Source: a virus
Length of the DNA stretch: 64,000 nucleotides
IMG/VR virus record: IMGVR_UViG_3300028844_002501
Coordinates: 1-64,000 of that record
Reading direction: 5' to 3' (one strand)
Position 1 is the stretch's first letter, and every line of letters starts with the position of its first letter. Under the pieces are notes generated by a model. That model was given only the letters and a program-made list of their open reading frames with translations, was not told the origin of the DNA and did not search any database. The position numbers and the translations under genes were made by a program. Shown here one piece after another: positions 55,160 through 64,000 of this stretch.

Positions 55160-55789
55160 ATGACAGTTCTTATTGAAAAATATACACATAATCAAGCAAA
55201 CGTTAAGTCACGTATTGTTGAGAACGAGTCAGGTGAAAAGAATATGTTCATGGAAGGCATTTTCGTTCAAGGTAACGTTAAGAATGCTAACCAAAGAATG
55301 TATCCTGTAGACGAAATCTCTAAAGCAGTGGAATCAGTCCAAAAAAGAATTAAGGAAGGATTTCCAGTTTTAGGCGAATGCGACCATCCACCTGAATTAA
55401 CAGTCAACGTTGACCGTGTTTCACACATTATTGAAAATATGTGGATGGACGGCGCTGACGGATTTGGTAAACTAAAGATTGTTCCTACGCCAATGGGTAA
55501 CATTATCAGAACATTAATCGAATCGGGTGCCACTTTAGGTGTCTCATCTCGTGGTTCTGGTGAAGTTGACCACGCTGGTAAAGTGAGCAATTATGAAATT
55601 ATCACTGTAGATATTGTGGCACAGCCAAGTGCCCCGGATGCATATCCGAAAGCAATATATGAGGGATTAATGAATATGAACGGCGGTTACGATACTTGGA
55701 AACTAGCCCAAAGTGTTCAAAACGACAAGTCTGCACAAAAGTACTTGTCAAAAGAAATAGTTAAGTTCATTAGAGAACTTAAACTTTAA
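55160..55789 (+). CDS. gp21: Prohead core protease gp21
   Basis: A 209-residue serine protease of the T4 gp21 type. The catalytic His76 is in GECDHPPE and the Ser in GVSSRGSG (S129/S130); SNYEIITVDIVAQPSAPDA is the conserved C-terminal segment. T4 gp21 is 212 residues. It cleaves scaffold, core and capsid N-termini during head maturation. TAGGAG lies 9 bp before the ATG. It is followed by its substrate genes gp22 and gp23. Confidence 0.95.
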   Translation: MTVLIEKYTHNQANVKSRIVENESGEKNMFMEGIFVQGNVKNANQRMYPVDEISKAVESVQKRIKEGFPVLGECDHPPELTVNVDRVSHIIENMWMDGADGFGKLKIVPTPMGNIIRTLIESGATLGVSSRGSGEVDHAGKVSNYEIITVDIVAQPSAPDAYPKAIYEGLMNMNGGYDTWKLAQSVQNDKSAQKYLSKEIVKFIRELKL

Positions 55790-55809
55790 TAGAAGAAGGA
55801 GAACCAACA

Positions 55810-56931
55810 ATGGCAACAAATGAAATCCTTGCTGGTCTTCTTGAGTCTGATATTATAGGTGAAGAAGTTTCAACTCAAATATCAGAGGCTTGGGAAGCAC
55901 AAATAAATGAAGCAAGAGAGGAGATAACAGCCGAGTTGCGTGAAGAGTTTGCACAGAAGTTCGAACATGACAAATCAGTAATTGTAGAAGCCATGGATAA
56001 CATGCTTTCAACAGCAATTAAAACTGAAATGGATGAGTTCAAAACTGACCGTGAAGCCCTAATCGCAGAACGTGTTGCATATAAGAAAGCAATTTCTGAA
56101 CATGCATCTCTCCTTGAAAAATTCATTACTTCTCAATTAGCAAATGAAGTTAAAGAATTACGTGACGACCGTGCTAAAGTTAACGAACATTTAGATAGAA
56201 CTAAAGATTTCGTTGTTAAACAACTTTCACGTGAACTTGCGGAATTCCACGATGATAAACGTGATTTAGTGGAAACTAAAGTACGTATGGTAGCAGAAGG
56301 TAAAGAGATTCTTAATAAGACTAAGAATTCATTTATCAAGCGTTCAGCAGAGTTAGTCGAAAAGACTATCGATAAGGCTTTACGTTCTGAATTGGCTGTT
56401 CTTAAAGAGGACATCCAAGCGGCTAAAGAAAACGAGTTTGGCCGTAAAATTTTTGAAACATTCGCAGGCGAATTTATGACCTCACAATTAAGTGAAGGTA
56501 CTGAAGTTGCTAAGATTACTAAAAAATTAGAAGAATCTGCATCCGAGATTGCTAAATTAGAAGCAACAATTACTGAAAAAGAAGAAGCCATTTCTAGCGT
56601 TGAAACTGCAAAGAAAGTGTTAGAAGACAGAATTGACCGAAACAAGGTCATGGAAAGTCTTTTATCGCCTCTAGGCAAAGAAAAGCGTACAGTTATGGTT
56701 GATTTGCTTGAAACAGTAAAAACAACTAATTTAAAATCTGCATTTAAGAAATATCTACCTGCAGTTTTGAATGAGAGTGTCTCAACAGAGGCAAAACAAT
56801 CGTTAAATGAAGGCAAAGTAACAGAACACACTGGCGACAGAGATGAACAAGTGGTTATTTCATCAAAAGCGTCAGATGATAGCGATGCCAATAACATCAT
56901 CCAGTTAAAGAAATTGGCTGGACTTAAATAA
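55810..56931 (+). CDS. gp22: Prohead scaffold protein gp22
   Basis: A 373-residue, Glu/Lys-rich protein that is almost wholly helical, with coiled-coil stretches at about residues 20-220 and 230-285 (EESASEIAKLEATITEKEEA). The C-terminal third (LSPLGKEKRTVMVDLLETVK and the terminal NIIQLKKLAGLK) matches scaffolds of T4-like phages. It forms the prohead core around which gp23 assembles and is degraded by gp21. It is longer than T4 gp22 (269 residues). AAGGAG precedes the start. Confidence 0.9.
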   Translation: MATNEILAGLLESDIIGEEVSTQISEAWEAQINEAREEITAELREEFAQKFEHDKSVIVEAMDNMLSTAIKTEMDEFKTDREALIAERVAYKKAISEHASLLEKFITSQLANEVKELRDDRAKVNEHLDRTKDFVVKQLSRELAEFHDDKRDLVETKVRMVAEGKEILNKTKNSFIKRSAELVEKTIDKALRSELAVLKEDIQAAKENEFGRKIFETFAGEFMTSQLSEGTEVAKITKKLEESASEIAKLEATITEKEEAISSVETAKKVLEDRIDRNKVMESLLSPLGKEKRTVMVDLLETVKTTNLKSAFKKYLPAVLNESVSTEAKQSLNEGKVTEHTGDRDEQVVISSKASDDSDANNIIQLKKLAGLK

Positions 56932-56953
56932 TAACCAGATACAGGAGAAAAAG

Positions 56954-58126
56954 ATGGAAAATCTTTTTGAAGGAAATAACTGGGACACTACACGTGAAAC
57001 ACTTTTAGACGGTTTAGAAGGTAACAAACGTGACGTAATGTCTTCAGTTTTAGAAAACACAAAACAAGCACTTACTGAAAGTGCTACAGCGGGTGCATCA
57101 CAGGCTGGTAATATTGCTACGTTAAACAAAGTTATTTTACCAATCATCAGACGTGTTATGCCAACTGTTATTGCAAACGAAATTATTGGTGTTCAACCAA
57201 TGACTGGTCCAGTAGGACAAATTCACACATTGCGTGTAAGATATGCTGAAACTGCCGGTGGCGCAACAGCAGGTCAAGAAGCATTATCACCTTTTGATAT
57301 TGCTAACGCATATTCTGGTGACGCGGCAGGGGCTCCGGCTTCAACTGCATCATTAGAAGGTGAAGCAGGTAACAAAATGTCAATTCAAGTGTTGAAACAA
57401 ACAGTTGAAGCGAAAACACGTAAGTTATCAGCACGTTGGACATTCGAGGCGGCACAAGATGCTAACTCAATGCACGGACTAGACGTTGAAGCAGAAATCA
57501 TGGCAGCACTTGCTATGGAAATCACTGCTGAAATCGACCAAGAAATCATCGGTTCATTAAAGAACCTAGCAACAGGTACAGCGTCATATGATATGGCAGC
57601 GGCGGCTGGTAATGCAGGACACGTAAGTGGTAATGCAACATTCGTTGGTGACAGACATGCGGCACTAGCCACAATGATGAACAGAGAAGCAAACCTAATT
57701 GCACAACGTACTCGTAGAGGCGCGGCAAACTGGGCAGTAGTTTCTCCAGCGGCATTAACTGTACTACAGTCTGCTACTACATCAGCATTTGCTAGAACAA
57801 CTGAAGGTACTTTCGAAGCACCTACAAACACTAAGTTTGTTGGAACTTTAAACGGTACTATGCGTATCTATGTAAACACATACGCTTCAGACGATAACGT
57901 TCTTTTAGGCTATAAAGGTCAAGGCGAAATTGACGCGGCTGCGTTCTATTGCCCATACGTTCCATTAATGTCATCAGGCGTTGTGGTTGACCCAGGCACT
58001 TTTGAGCCAGTAGTATCATTCATGACTCGTTACGGGTATGTTGAATTGAACAACACTGCATCATCACTTGGTAATGCGGCTGACTACGTTTCAAAGATTG
58101 CACTAAGCAACCTTTCATTCCAATAA
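56954..58126 (+). CDS. gp23: Major capsid protein gp23
   Basis: A 390-residue HK97-fold capsid protein of the T4 type. Typical segments are ATLNKVILPIIRRVMPTVIA, NEIIGVQPMTGPVGQIHTLR, VEAKTRKLSARWTFEAAQD, LDVEAEIMAALAMEITAEID and the C-terminal VPLMSSGVVVDPGTFEP. T4 gp23 is 521 residues; the shorter length here reflects loss of the insertion domain. The N-terminal ~45 residues are the likely gp21-cleaved propeptide. A strong terminator follows the gene. Confidence 0.95.
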   Translation: MENLFEGNNWDTTRETLLDGLEGNKRDVMSSVLENTKQALTESATAGASQAGNIATLNKVILPIIRRVMPTVIANEIIGVQPMTGPVGQIHTLRVRYAETAGGATAGQEALSPFDIANAYSGDAAGAPASTASLEGEAGNKMSIQVLKQTVEAKTRKLSARWTFEAAQDANSMHGLDVEAEIMAALAMEITAEIDQEIIGSLKNLATGTASYDMAAAAGNAGHVSGNATFVGDRHAALATMMNREANLIAQRTRRGAANWAVVSPAALTVLQSATTSAFARTTEGTFEAPTNTKFVGTLNGTMRIYVNTYASDDNVLLGYKGQGEIDAAAFYCPYVPLMSSGVVVDPGTFEPVVSFMTRYGYVELNNTASSLGNAADYVSKIALSNLSFQ

Positions 58127-58148
58127 TATTATATTATTATATGAATAT

Positions 58149-58176
58149 AAAAAGCCACCTTCGGGTGGCTTTTTTA
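58149..58176 (+). terminator. Intrinsic terminator after the capsid gene
   Basis: AAAGCCACC, a TTCG tetraloop and GGTGGCTTT (58,151-58,172), followed by more T. It is the strongest terminator in the window. Confidence 0.92.
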
Positions 58177-58204
58177 TTGCCTGCTTTCCTGGTATAGAGA
58201 TAAA

Positions 58205-58212
58205 GATAAATA
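58205..58212 (+). promoter_or_regulatory. T4-type late promoter box for the fibre genes
   Basis: GATAAATA followed by C, 41 bp before the first fibre gene and after the capsid terminator. Confidence 0.6.
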
Positions 58213-58252
58213 CATATAATATAACTTATTAGTATTTTTTTGGAACAATATA

Positions 58253-59710
58253 ATGGCAGAGCAAATCAAATTTGGGGATAAATTATTCCTTAAGGGCGAA
58301 ACGTTAATACTAGACAATGGTGCTTCTGATGCCATAATTAAATCTGGTAACGGCACACTTAAGATTGATGGAAATCTCACTGTCTCAGGCACAACTACTA
58401 CAGTAGAATCGGAAACTGTAACAATTGCTGATAACATACTTCTTATAAATTCAAATGCAACAGGCACTCCATCAGAGAACGGTGGTATTGAAATTGAAAG
58501 AGGCACCGAACCAAACGTAGAGTTGTTATGGGACGAAAGTGCTGACAGATGGTCAGTGGGCGCCCAAACATTTCATGCTGGTGCAATAGTTACAACTACA
58601 TTTACTGGTAATGTAACTGGTGATGTAACGGGCAATATTACATCTAATGGACTATCAACATTTTCAAGCATCGACATTAATGGTGGTAACATTGACGGAA
58701 CAGTCATAGGAGCATCAAACCCTCAAGTAGGTACGTTCACAACTCTAACTGGTACATTAGATTATAGTAATTTGATAAATGTACCCGCTAATTTTACTGA
58801 ATTAGTAGAAGACACAACACCTCAACTAGGTGGTAATTTAGATTTAAATACATTTGACCTTACTACAACTGATAATTTTGCTACACTGACAACATCAAAG
58901 TCTTCAGGCAATACGGCAACCGTTGTCGCAACAACTGAAACAAATTTATCTAACACAACAATTTCTTTCGCAGATGATACGGGTAACGTTCAAACAGCCA
59001 CGAGTGCTTATACAACACTTACTAGTACTGAAATAAACAATTTAGGATTTAAAGGAGAGGTATCATTAACTTATTTTGGTGCCGCGGCTCCGACAAGTAA
59101 TTTCGTTTTCAGAGATGTATCTGATAATGCAGAACAAAACGATATGATTACTGTTTACTCATCATCTTTAGATGAGTATACATTTACATTAGACCATGAA
59201 ATATTATGGCAAATAGATTCAACCGATACTGATGTTTTCTTCAAGCAATATGCTTACGGAGAAATGACAGTAACAAGTGCAACGGCACTTACAACATCAA
59301 ACACTCAATTAAGAGATTCTAATGGATTTGATATTGATGTAGACCACGTTACAATTACAAATACTAGTGGCACAAATTATAAGATTGTATTCTGGACACA
59401 CGATGTTAGTGTGGGAGATGTTATTACAGTTATTCATCCTTCTGAGGAAAATACGATATTTGGTTGGGGTGGTATAACTACAACTGATGGAAGACTTACA
59501 TTACTTGATTCTTCTGGTGATTTAATTTATAAATTACCTGCTACAGACGGTACAGCAAACCAAGTATTAAAAACAGACGGTTCAGGAGACTTATCTTGGG
59601 TTGCACAATCGGGCGGTGGTACTCCTACAATAACTTTATCAACATTAAAAAGTGTAGTTGCGGCAAGTAGTGACTTTGCAGACTTCCAATCACGTATAGC
59701 GGCATTATAA
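58253..59710 (+). CDS. Tail fibre-like structural protein (short paralogue)
   Basis: A 485-residue Thr/Ser/Asn/Gly-rich protein. It opens with MAEQIKFGDKLFLKGETLI and has the VSGTTTTVESETVTIADNIL and NGGIEIERGTEPNVELLWDE segments typical of fibre proteins of T4-like marine phages. Residues ~262-400 contain the LGFKGEVSLTYF module, also present in gp6. The C-terminus carries TANQVLKTDGSGDLSWVAQS, a motif frequent at fibre ends, then a short helical tail. It is the first of two paralogues, separated by 10 bp. It may be a whisker- or collar-type fibre or a host-binding adaptor. Confidence 0.75.
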   Translation: MAEQIKFGDKLFLKGETLILDNGASDAIIKSGNGTLKIDGNLTVSGTTTTVESETVTIADNILLINSNATGTPSENGGIEIERGTEPNVELLWDESADRWSVGAQTFHAGAIVTTTFTGNVTGDVTGNITSNGLSTFSSIDINGGNIDGTVIGASNPQVGTFTTLTGTLDYSNLINVPANFTELVEDTTPQLGGNLDLNTFDLTTTDNFATLTTSKSSGNTATVVATTETNLSNTTISFADDTGNVQTATSAYTTLTSTEINNLGFKGEVSLTYFGAAAPTSNFVFRDVSDNAEQNDMITVYSSSLDEYTFTLDHEILWQIDSTDTDVFFKQYAYGEMTVTSATALTTSNTQLRDSNGFDIDVDHVTITNTSGTNYKIVFWTHDVSVGDVITVIHPSEENTIFGWGGITTTDGRLTLLDSSGDLIYKLPATDGTANQVLKTDGSGDLSWVAQSGGGTPTITLSTLKSVVAASSDFADFQSRIAAL

Positions 59711-59720
59711 GGAATAAAAG

Positions 59721-62700
59721 ATGGCAGAACAAATTAAATTCGGTGATAAGTTATTTCTTAAAGGTGAAACTTTAATAATAGACAATGGTGCATCTGATGC
59801 CATAATCATGTCTAAAAATGGCACACTTAGAATTGAGGGTGACTTAACGGTTCAAGGTGTAACTACAACTGTACTCTCTGAGACAGTAAATATCCAAGAC
59901 AATCAAATATTACTAAATTCTAATTTTACTGGACCAAATCCAACTGAAGATGCTGGTATTGAAATCGAACGTGGTGATGAAACTAACTCTCATTTTCTTT
60001 GGCAAGAAGCATCTAGTAGATGGACAACTGGCGCACACGGCCTTCATTCAGGCTCAACAATTTCTGCAACTACATTTTCTGGTAATCTTACCGGCTCAGT
60101 AACAGGCGATATAACATCAACTGGAATATCAACTTTTACAAGTGTAGACATTAATGGTGGCAATATTGATGGAACAGTTATTGGTGCAACAAATCCTCAA
60201 GCAGGCACTTTCACAAATCTAAATGCTACTACTATAAACGGAGCAGTAACAGGAACAGTTTCTAATATTAGTAACCATGATACTGATGATTTAGCAGAAG
60301 GAACAAATAATCTTTACTATACACAGGCTAGAGTTGATGCAAGATATGCCCAACTACAAGCAGATGCGAATTTTATAGAAACGTTAGATGGTCAAGCGGG
60401 TTCATACTACTTAGATTATACAAATTTCACAAACACACCAACAACAATTGCAGGATATGGAATCACAGATGGACTAAGTGATGTTGATGTCATATCAGTT
60501 GCTCCAACAACCGGTCAAACTGTAATTTGGAATGGAGCAACTTGGGCACCAGGTGATAGTTTCAGTCAAGCAGATTTTGATTCAGCATTCACTGCCAAAG
60601 ACACAGACGACCTTAGTGAAGGTTCAACAAATTTATATTATACAGATGCAAGAGTTGGCAGTGTATTTGATACAAGATTAGCAACAAAGTTTACAGACGA
60701 CCTAGCAGAAGGCTCAACAAATTTATATTATACAGATGCAAGAGCCGATGCAAGGGCACAGTTAAAGATTGATTCATTAGTTGATTCTGCACCAGGAACG
60801 TTAGATACATTAAACGAACTGGCAGCCGCATTAGGTGATGATGCGAATTTTAGTACTACGATAACAACTTCGTTGGCAGGTAAAGAACCAACAATAACTG
60901 CTGGCACAACTTCTCAATATTGGAGAGGTGATAAATCTTTTCAAACACTAGATACACTTGCAGTTGCAGAAAATACAAATTTATATTATACAGATGCAAG
61001 GGCACAAGCAGTATCTATAAACAACATCGTAGAAGATACAACACCGCAATTGGGTGGTAATTTAGATTTAAACACTTATGACCTTTCTACAACTGACCCT
61101 ACAGTATCACTAACAACTACAACGACAGCCGTTACTACGCAAGGAACTGTTGGTGCATCAACAGAATCAAATTTATCTAATGCTACAGTTACAGTAAATG
61201 ATGACGGAGATTATGCAAATGCTGTGAGTAGTTATGTAACACTTACAAGCACAGAGATTGATAATCTAGGATTTAAAGGAGAATCTTCTTTAACATATTT
61301 TGGTTCAGCGGCAACTACAAGTAATTTCGTTTTCAGAGATGCATCAGACAACTTTGAACAGAATAATATGATTACTACTTATTCTCCGCCAACAGATACA
61401 TATACGTTTACCTTGCCAACAGACGCATCAACTCCTGTTAATTCAGCAGATGCAGATATAAACTTTAAGCAATATGCTTATGGAGAAATGACAGTAACAA
61501 GTTCAGCAGTTCTTAGTGGTAGTACTATTCAACTTAGAGATTCTAGTGGTTTTTATATTGATAAAGAACATGTTGAAGTTTCTTCTTTAGGTGGAACAAG
61601 TTATAAAATTATTTTCTGGTCACAAGATGTTAGTGTGGGAGACGTTATTGATGTTATAGCCTCATCGGCACAAACAGCACTGTTTGAATGGGGTACATCA
61701 TCTTATTCTGAAACTGGATTAGTTGCTACTGCTGAAAGTTTCTCTTTACAATCTTCTACAAATGATATATTTGCAATGGGTGATTTGGAAATCACAACAG
61801 GCACAACAACTGGCGAAGTAGTAGGAACGCTAATTTATGATTCTCCTACTAACAACACTATTGTTTCTGGACTAACAACGGTTACGATAGATGGAACTGG
61901 ATATCAATCTGCATTAACAGTTACCGAAGTCCCAATCATAATGACTGGTAACGCTGATACTTCAAATGAACTTTCTATTGCAGTTGGCTCGGCAACAGAT
62001 GCAAGACTTTGGTTGCTGAATAGTTCTGGAGATTTAATTTATAAATTCCCAGCGGCAGATGGCACAGCAAATCAAGTAATGAAGACTGATGGTTCAGGTG
62101 ACATTTCTTGGGCAACACAAAATACAGATTACGTCACAGAAGGCTCAAATTTATATTATACAGATGCAAGAGCAGACGCAAGGGCACAATTAAAGATTGA
62201 TTCGTTAGTAGATTCGGCACCTGGAACATTAGATACATTGAACGAGTTGGCAGACGCACTTGGCGATGATGCTAACTTTAGTACAACGATGACAAACTCT
62301 CTTGCTACTAAACTCGCAATAGCAGATTTTAATTCTACGTTTGATACAAGACTTGGCACAAAAACAACATCTGATTTGACAGAAGGTACAAATTTATATT
62401 ACACAGATACTAGAGCGAGAGCCTCTATAAATGCAACTGGTTCTTTAAGTTATAACAGTTCTACTGGTGTTATATCTTATACACAAGGTAACACTGATAC
62501 CGTGACTGAGGGTTCAAGTAATTTATATTACACAGATGCAAGAGCCTTAGCGGCAACAGATGGTGAAATAGTTAAGTTTGCAAATATGTTTGCAACAGAA
62601 GGCGACTTGCCTAGTGCTTCAACATACCACGGTATGTTTGCTCATGTGCATGGAACAGGAAAAGGTTACTTTGCACATGGTGGTAACTGGATTAAATTGA

Positions 62701-64000
62701 TAGATGAAACATCATCAACGACAACTGATTTAACTGAAGGTGCAAATCTATATCACACAACAGCAAGAGCAAGAGCATCTATTAGTGCTACTGGTAGTTT
62801 AAGTTATGATAGTGCTACAGGTGTAATTTCTTACACACAAGGAAACACAGACACAGTAGCAGAGGGTTCTACTAATCTTTACTTTACAGATGCTAGAGCA
62901 AGAAGTTCAATATCAGTGGGTGGTGATTTATCTTATAACTCAACAACTGGTGTTATTAGTTTCTCGGAATCCGCATCACAAGTAACAAGTGTTAACACAC
63001 AAACCGGTGCAATTGTATTAGATACAGATGACATAACAGAAGGTTCTAACTTATACTACACAGATGCAAGAGCGAGAGCAGTTTCGATAGAGAACATCGT
63101 AGAAGATACAACACCACAATTAGGTGGTAATTTAGATTTAAATACATATGACCTTACTACTACTGACCCAACAGTTACATTAACAACGACAACAACACCA
63201 GTCACAACACAAGGAACAGTTAGTGCATCATCAGATACAAACTTATCAAATACTACAGTTACAGTAAATGATGACGGAGATTATGCAAACGCAGTAAGCA
63301 GTTATGTAACACTTACCAGCACTCAAATTGATACCTTAGGATTTAAGGGTGATATATCCCTAACATATTTCGGTGAAGCATCATCGTCTAGTAATTTTGT
63401 TTTCAGAGACACTGGAGACTCAATAGACCAGAATCAAATGATTACGACTTATGCTCCGCCAACAGATACATATACATTTACATTATCAGCCCAACACGCA
63501 GATACAGATTCAGGTACTCCTGGAAATCAGAATCCATTAAATATTTCTTCAGCAGATACGGATATAAAATTCAAACAGTCTGCATATGGAGAAATGACTG
63601 TAACAAGTTCAACAGTTCTTAGTGGTAGTACCATTCAACTTAGAGATGCAGATGGATTTTACATTGATAAAGAGCATGTAGAAGTTACTAGTTTGGGCGG
63701 AACAAGTTATAAGATTACTTTCTGGACACACGAAGTTAATGTGGGAGATGTAATTGATGTAATAGGTACATCGGCACAAACAGCAATATTCGAATGGGGC
63801 ACATCTACTTTCTCTGAAACAGGATTAGTTGCTACCGCAGAAAGTTTCTCAGTTTCATCATCTACAAATGATATATTTGCAATGGGTGACTTAAACTTCA
63901 CAACAGGTAGTACGACTGGTGAAGTAGTAGGTACATTGGTTTATGACTCACCGACTAACAACACTATTATTTCTGGACTATCATCAGTAAGTATAGACGG
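59721..64000 (+). CDS. Large tail fibre-like protein (3' end beyond window)
   Basis: An open frame of more than 1,426 codons running off the right edge. The first ~30 residues are almost identical to those of the preceding gene, and the same TTTVLSETVNIQDNQILLNS and NPTEDAGIEIERGDETNS blocks follow. It contains about ten copies of an NLYYTDARA motif, common in phage fibre shafts, and two copies of the LGFKG module (61,255-61,690 and 63,335-63,770). GGAATAAAAG precedes the ATG. A role as a long adsorption fibre is inferred; the receptor-binding C-terminus is not visible. Confidence 0.8.
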   Translation, partial: MAEQIKFGDKLFLKGETLIIDNGASDAIIMSKNGTLRIEGDLTVQGVTTTVLSETVNIQDNQILLNSNFTGPNPTEDAGIEIERGDETNSHFLWQEASSRWTTGAHGLHSGSTISATTFSGNLTGSVTGDITSTGISTFTSVDINGGNIDGTVIGATNPQAGTFTNLNATTINGAVTGTVSNISNHDTDDLAEGTNNLYYTQARVDARYAQLQADANFIETLDGQAGSYYLDYTNFTNTPTTIAGYGITDGLSDVDVISVAPTTGQTVIWNGATWAPGDSFSQADFDSAFTAKDTDDLSEGSTNLYYTDARVGSVFDTRLATKFTDDLAEGSTNLYYTDARADARAQLKIDSLVDSAPGTLDTLNELAAALGDDANFSTTITTSLAGKEPTITAGTTSQYWRGDKSFQTLDTLAVAENTNLYYTDARAQAVSINNIVEDTTPQLGGNLDLNTYDLSTTDPTVSLTTTTTAVTTQGTVGASTESNLSNATVTVNDDGDYANAVSSYVTLTSTEIDNLGFKGESSLTYFGSAATTSNFVFRDASDNFEQNNMITTYSPPTDTYTFTLPTDASTPVNSADADINFKQYAYGEMTVTSSAVLSGSTIQLRDSSGFYIDKEHVEVSSLGGTSYKIIFWSQDVSVGDVIDVIASSAQTALFEWGTSSYSETGLVATAESFSLQSSTNDIFAMGDLEITTGTTTGEVVGTLIYDSPTNNTIVSGLTTVTIDGTGYQSALTVTEVPIIMTGNADTSNELSIAVGSATDARLWLLNSSGDLIYKFPAADGTANQVMKTDGSGDISWATQNTDYVTEGSNLYYTDARADARAQLKIDSLVDSAPGTLDTLNELADALGDDANFSTTMTNSLATKLAIADFNSTFDTRLGTKTTSDLTEGTNLYYTDTRARASINATGSLSYNSSTGVISYTQGNTDTVTEGSSNLYYTDARALAATDGEIVKFANMFATEGDLPSASTYHGMFAHVHGTGKGYFAHGGNWIKLIDETSSTTTDLTEGANLYHTTARARASISATGSLSYDSATGVISYTQGNTDTVAEGSTNLYFTDARARSSISVGGDLSYNSTTGVISFSESASQVTSVNTQTGAIVLDTDDITEGSNLYYTDARARAVSIENIVEDTTPQLGGNLDLNTYDLTTTDPTVTLTTTTTPVTTQGTVSASSDTNLSNTTVTVNDDGDYANAVSSYVTLTSTQIDTLGFKGDISLTYFGEASSSSNFVFRDTGDSIDQNQMITTYAPPTDTYTFTLSAQHADTDSGTPGNQNPLNISSADTDIKFKQSAYGEMTVTSSTVLSGSTIQLRDADGFYIDKEHVEVTSLGGTSYKITFWTHEVNVGDVIDVIGTSAQTAIFEWGTSTFSETGLVATAESFSVSSSTNDIFAMGDLNFTTGSTTGEVVGTLVYDSPTNNTIISGLSSVSID
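60270..63080 (+). repeat. Coding repeats of the NLYYTDARA type
   Basis: About ten copies of aatttatattatacagatgc or close variants (for example near 60,629, 60,719, 60,979, 62,149, 62,389, 62,519, 62,875 and 63,050), each encoding NLYYTDARA. They are spaced irregularly and in frame: fibre shaft repeats. Confidence 0.8.
61023..61960 (+). repeat. Long in-frame direct repeat, first copy
   Basis: Begins aacatcgtagaagatacaac and recurs 2,070 bp (690 codons) downstream with mostly silent or small changes. It includes the LGFKG module and the following EWGTS and FAMGDL segments. Confidence 0.8.
63093..64000 (+). repeat. Long in-frame direct repeat, second copy (continues past the window)
   Basis: Same order of blocks as 61,023-61,960, with an extra ~10 codons in the loop after YTFTL (near 63,490-63,545). 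Confidence 0.8.

Noticed and set aside
56133-56900. 255-codon frame on the minus strand
   Set aside because: Antisense to gp22, which has a clear product and ribosome site; it lacks coding signals of its own.
60270-63080. Repeated 20-bp units that might suggest a CRISPR array
   Set aside because: Spacing is irregular, units are in frame and encode NLYYTDARA within a fibre gene, and no cas gene is present.

Overview
The window is part of the genome of a T4-superfamily myovirus, very probably marine. It carries the T4-type head genes in order (portal gp20, core protein gp67-like, protease gp21, scaffold gp22, major capsid gp23), T4-type baseplate genes (gp25, gp6, gp48, gp53, gp5-like spike, gp26), the gp46/gp47 recombination nuclease and a gp55-like late sigma factor. 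DNA is AT-rich, genes are densely packed with 4-17 bp overlaps, and cyanophage/pelagiphage-type fibre proteins are present. The low GC content would fit an alphaproteobacterial (for example SAR11-like) or picocyanobacterial host, but nothing in the window fixes the host. I found no tRNA or CRISPR.

Layout. (1) 1-18,035, minus strand: one tightly overlapping accessory operon read from a sigma70-type promoter at 18,061-18,089. It encodes an unknown leader protein, three glycosyltransferase-like proteins, six radical-SAM enzymes, a sulfotransferase-like protein, an SGNH hydrolase, a second kind of glycosyltransferase-like protein, a cupin, a truncated DegT-type aminotransferase and a zinc-finger sugar C-methyltransferase. 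(2) 18,308-33,590, minus: tail/baseplate structural genes including a 2,970-residue protein, an enlarged gp6 and gp25. (3) 33,729-34,319, plus: a complete clpP between two minus-strand baseplate blocks. (4) 34,316-41,622, minus: lysozyme-like protein, gp5-type spike, large hub-like protein, gp53, gp48. (5) 41,775-47,333, plus: gp55, gp47, a short-chain dehydrogenase, gp46, a histone-H1-like small protein, a methyltransferase, a structured RNA and a small membrane protein. (6) 47,317-49,547, minus: GIY-YIG endonuclease, a 717-bp non-coding stretch, and gp26 with a downstream ORF probably joined by -1 frameshifting. (7) 49,671-64,000, plus: tape-measure-like protein, head genes, and two paralogous fibre proteins, the second running off the right edge.

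Transcription logic visible in the sequence: structural blocks are preceded by T4-type late boxes (KATAAATAC), which gp55 would recognise. The accessory operon, gp55, gp20, the structured RNA and a minus-strand transcript at 48.4 kb have sigma70-like promoters. clpP has both kinds in tandem. The accessory operon is therefore likely expressed early, in the cell, rather than as a late virion block.

Points of most interest are the six-enzyme radical-SAM/glycan operon, a ~170-nt RNA with four hairpins and its own promoter and terminator (46.87-47.04 kb), a candidate programmed frameshift in gp26, a gp5 spike without lysozyme next to a separate GH24-like protein lacking its catalytic half, and a fibre domain that also sits inside gp6.
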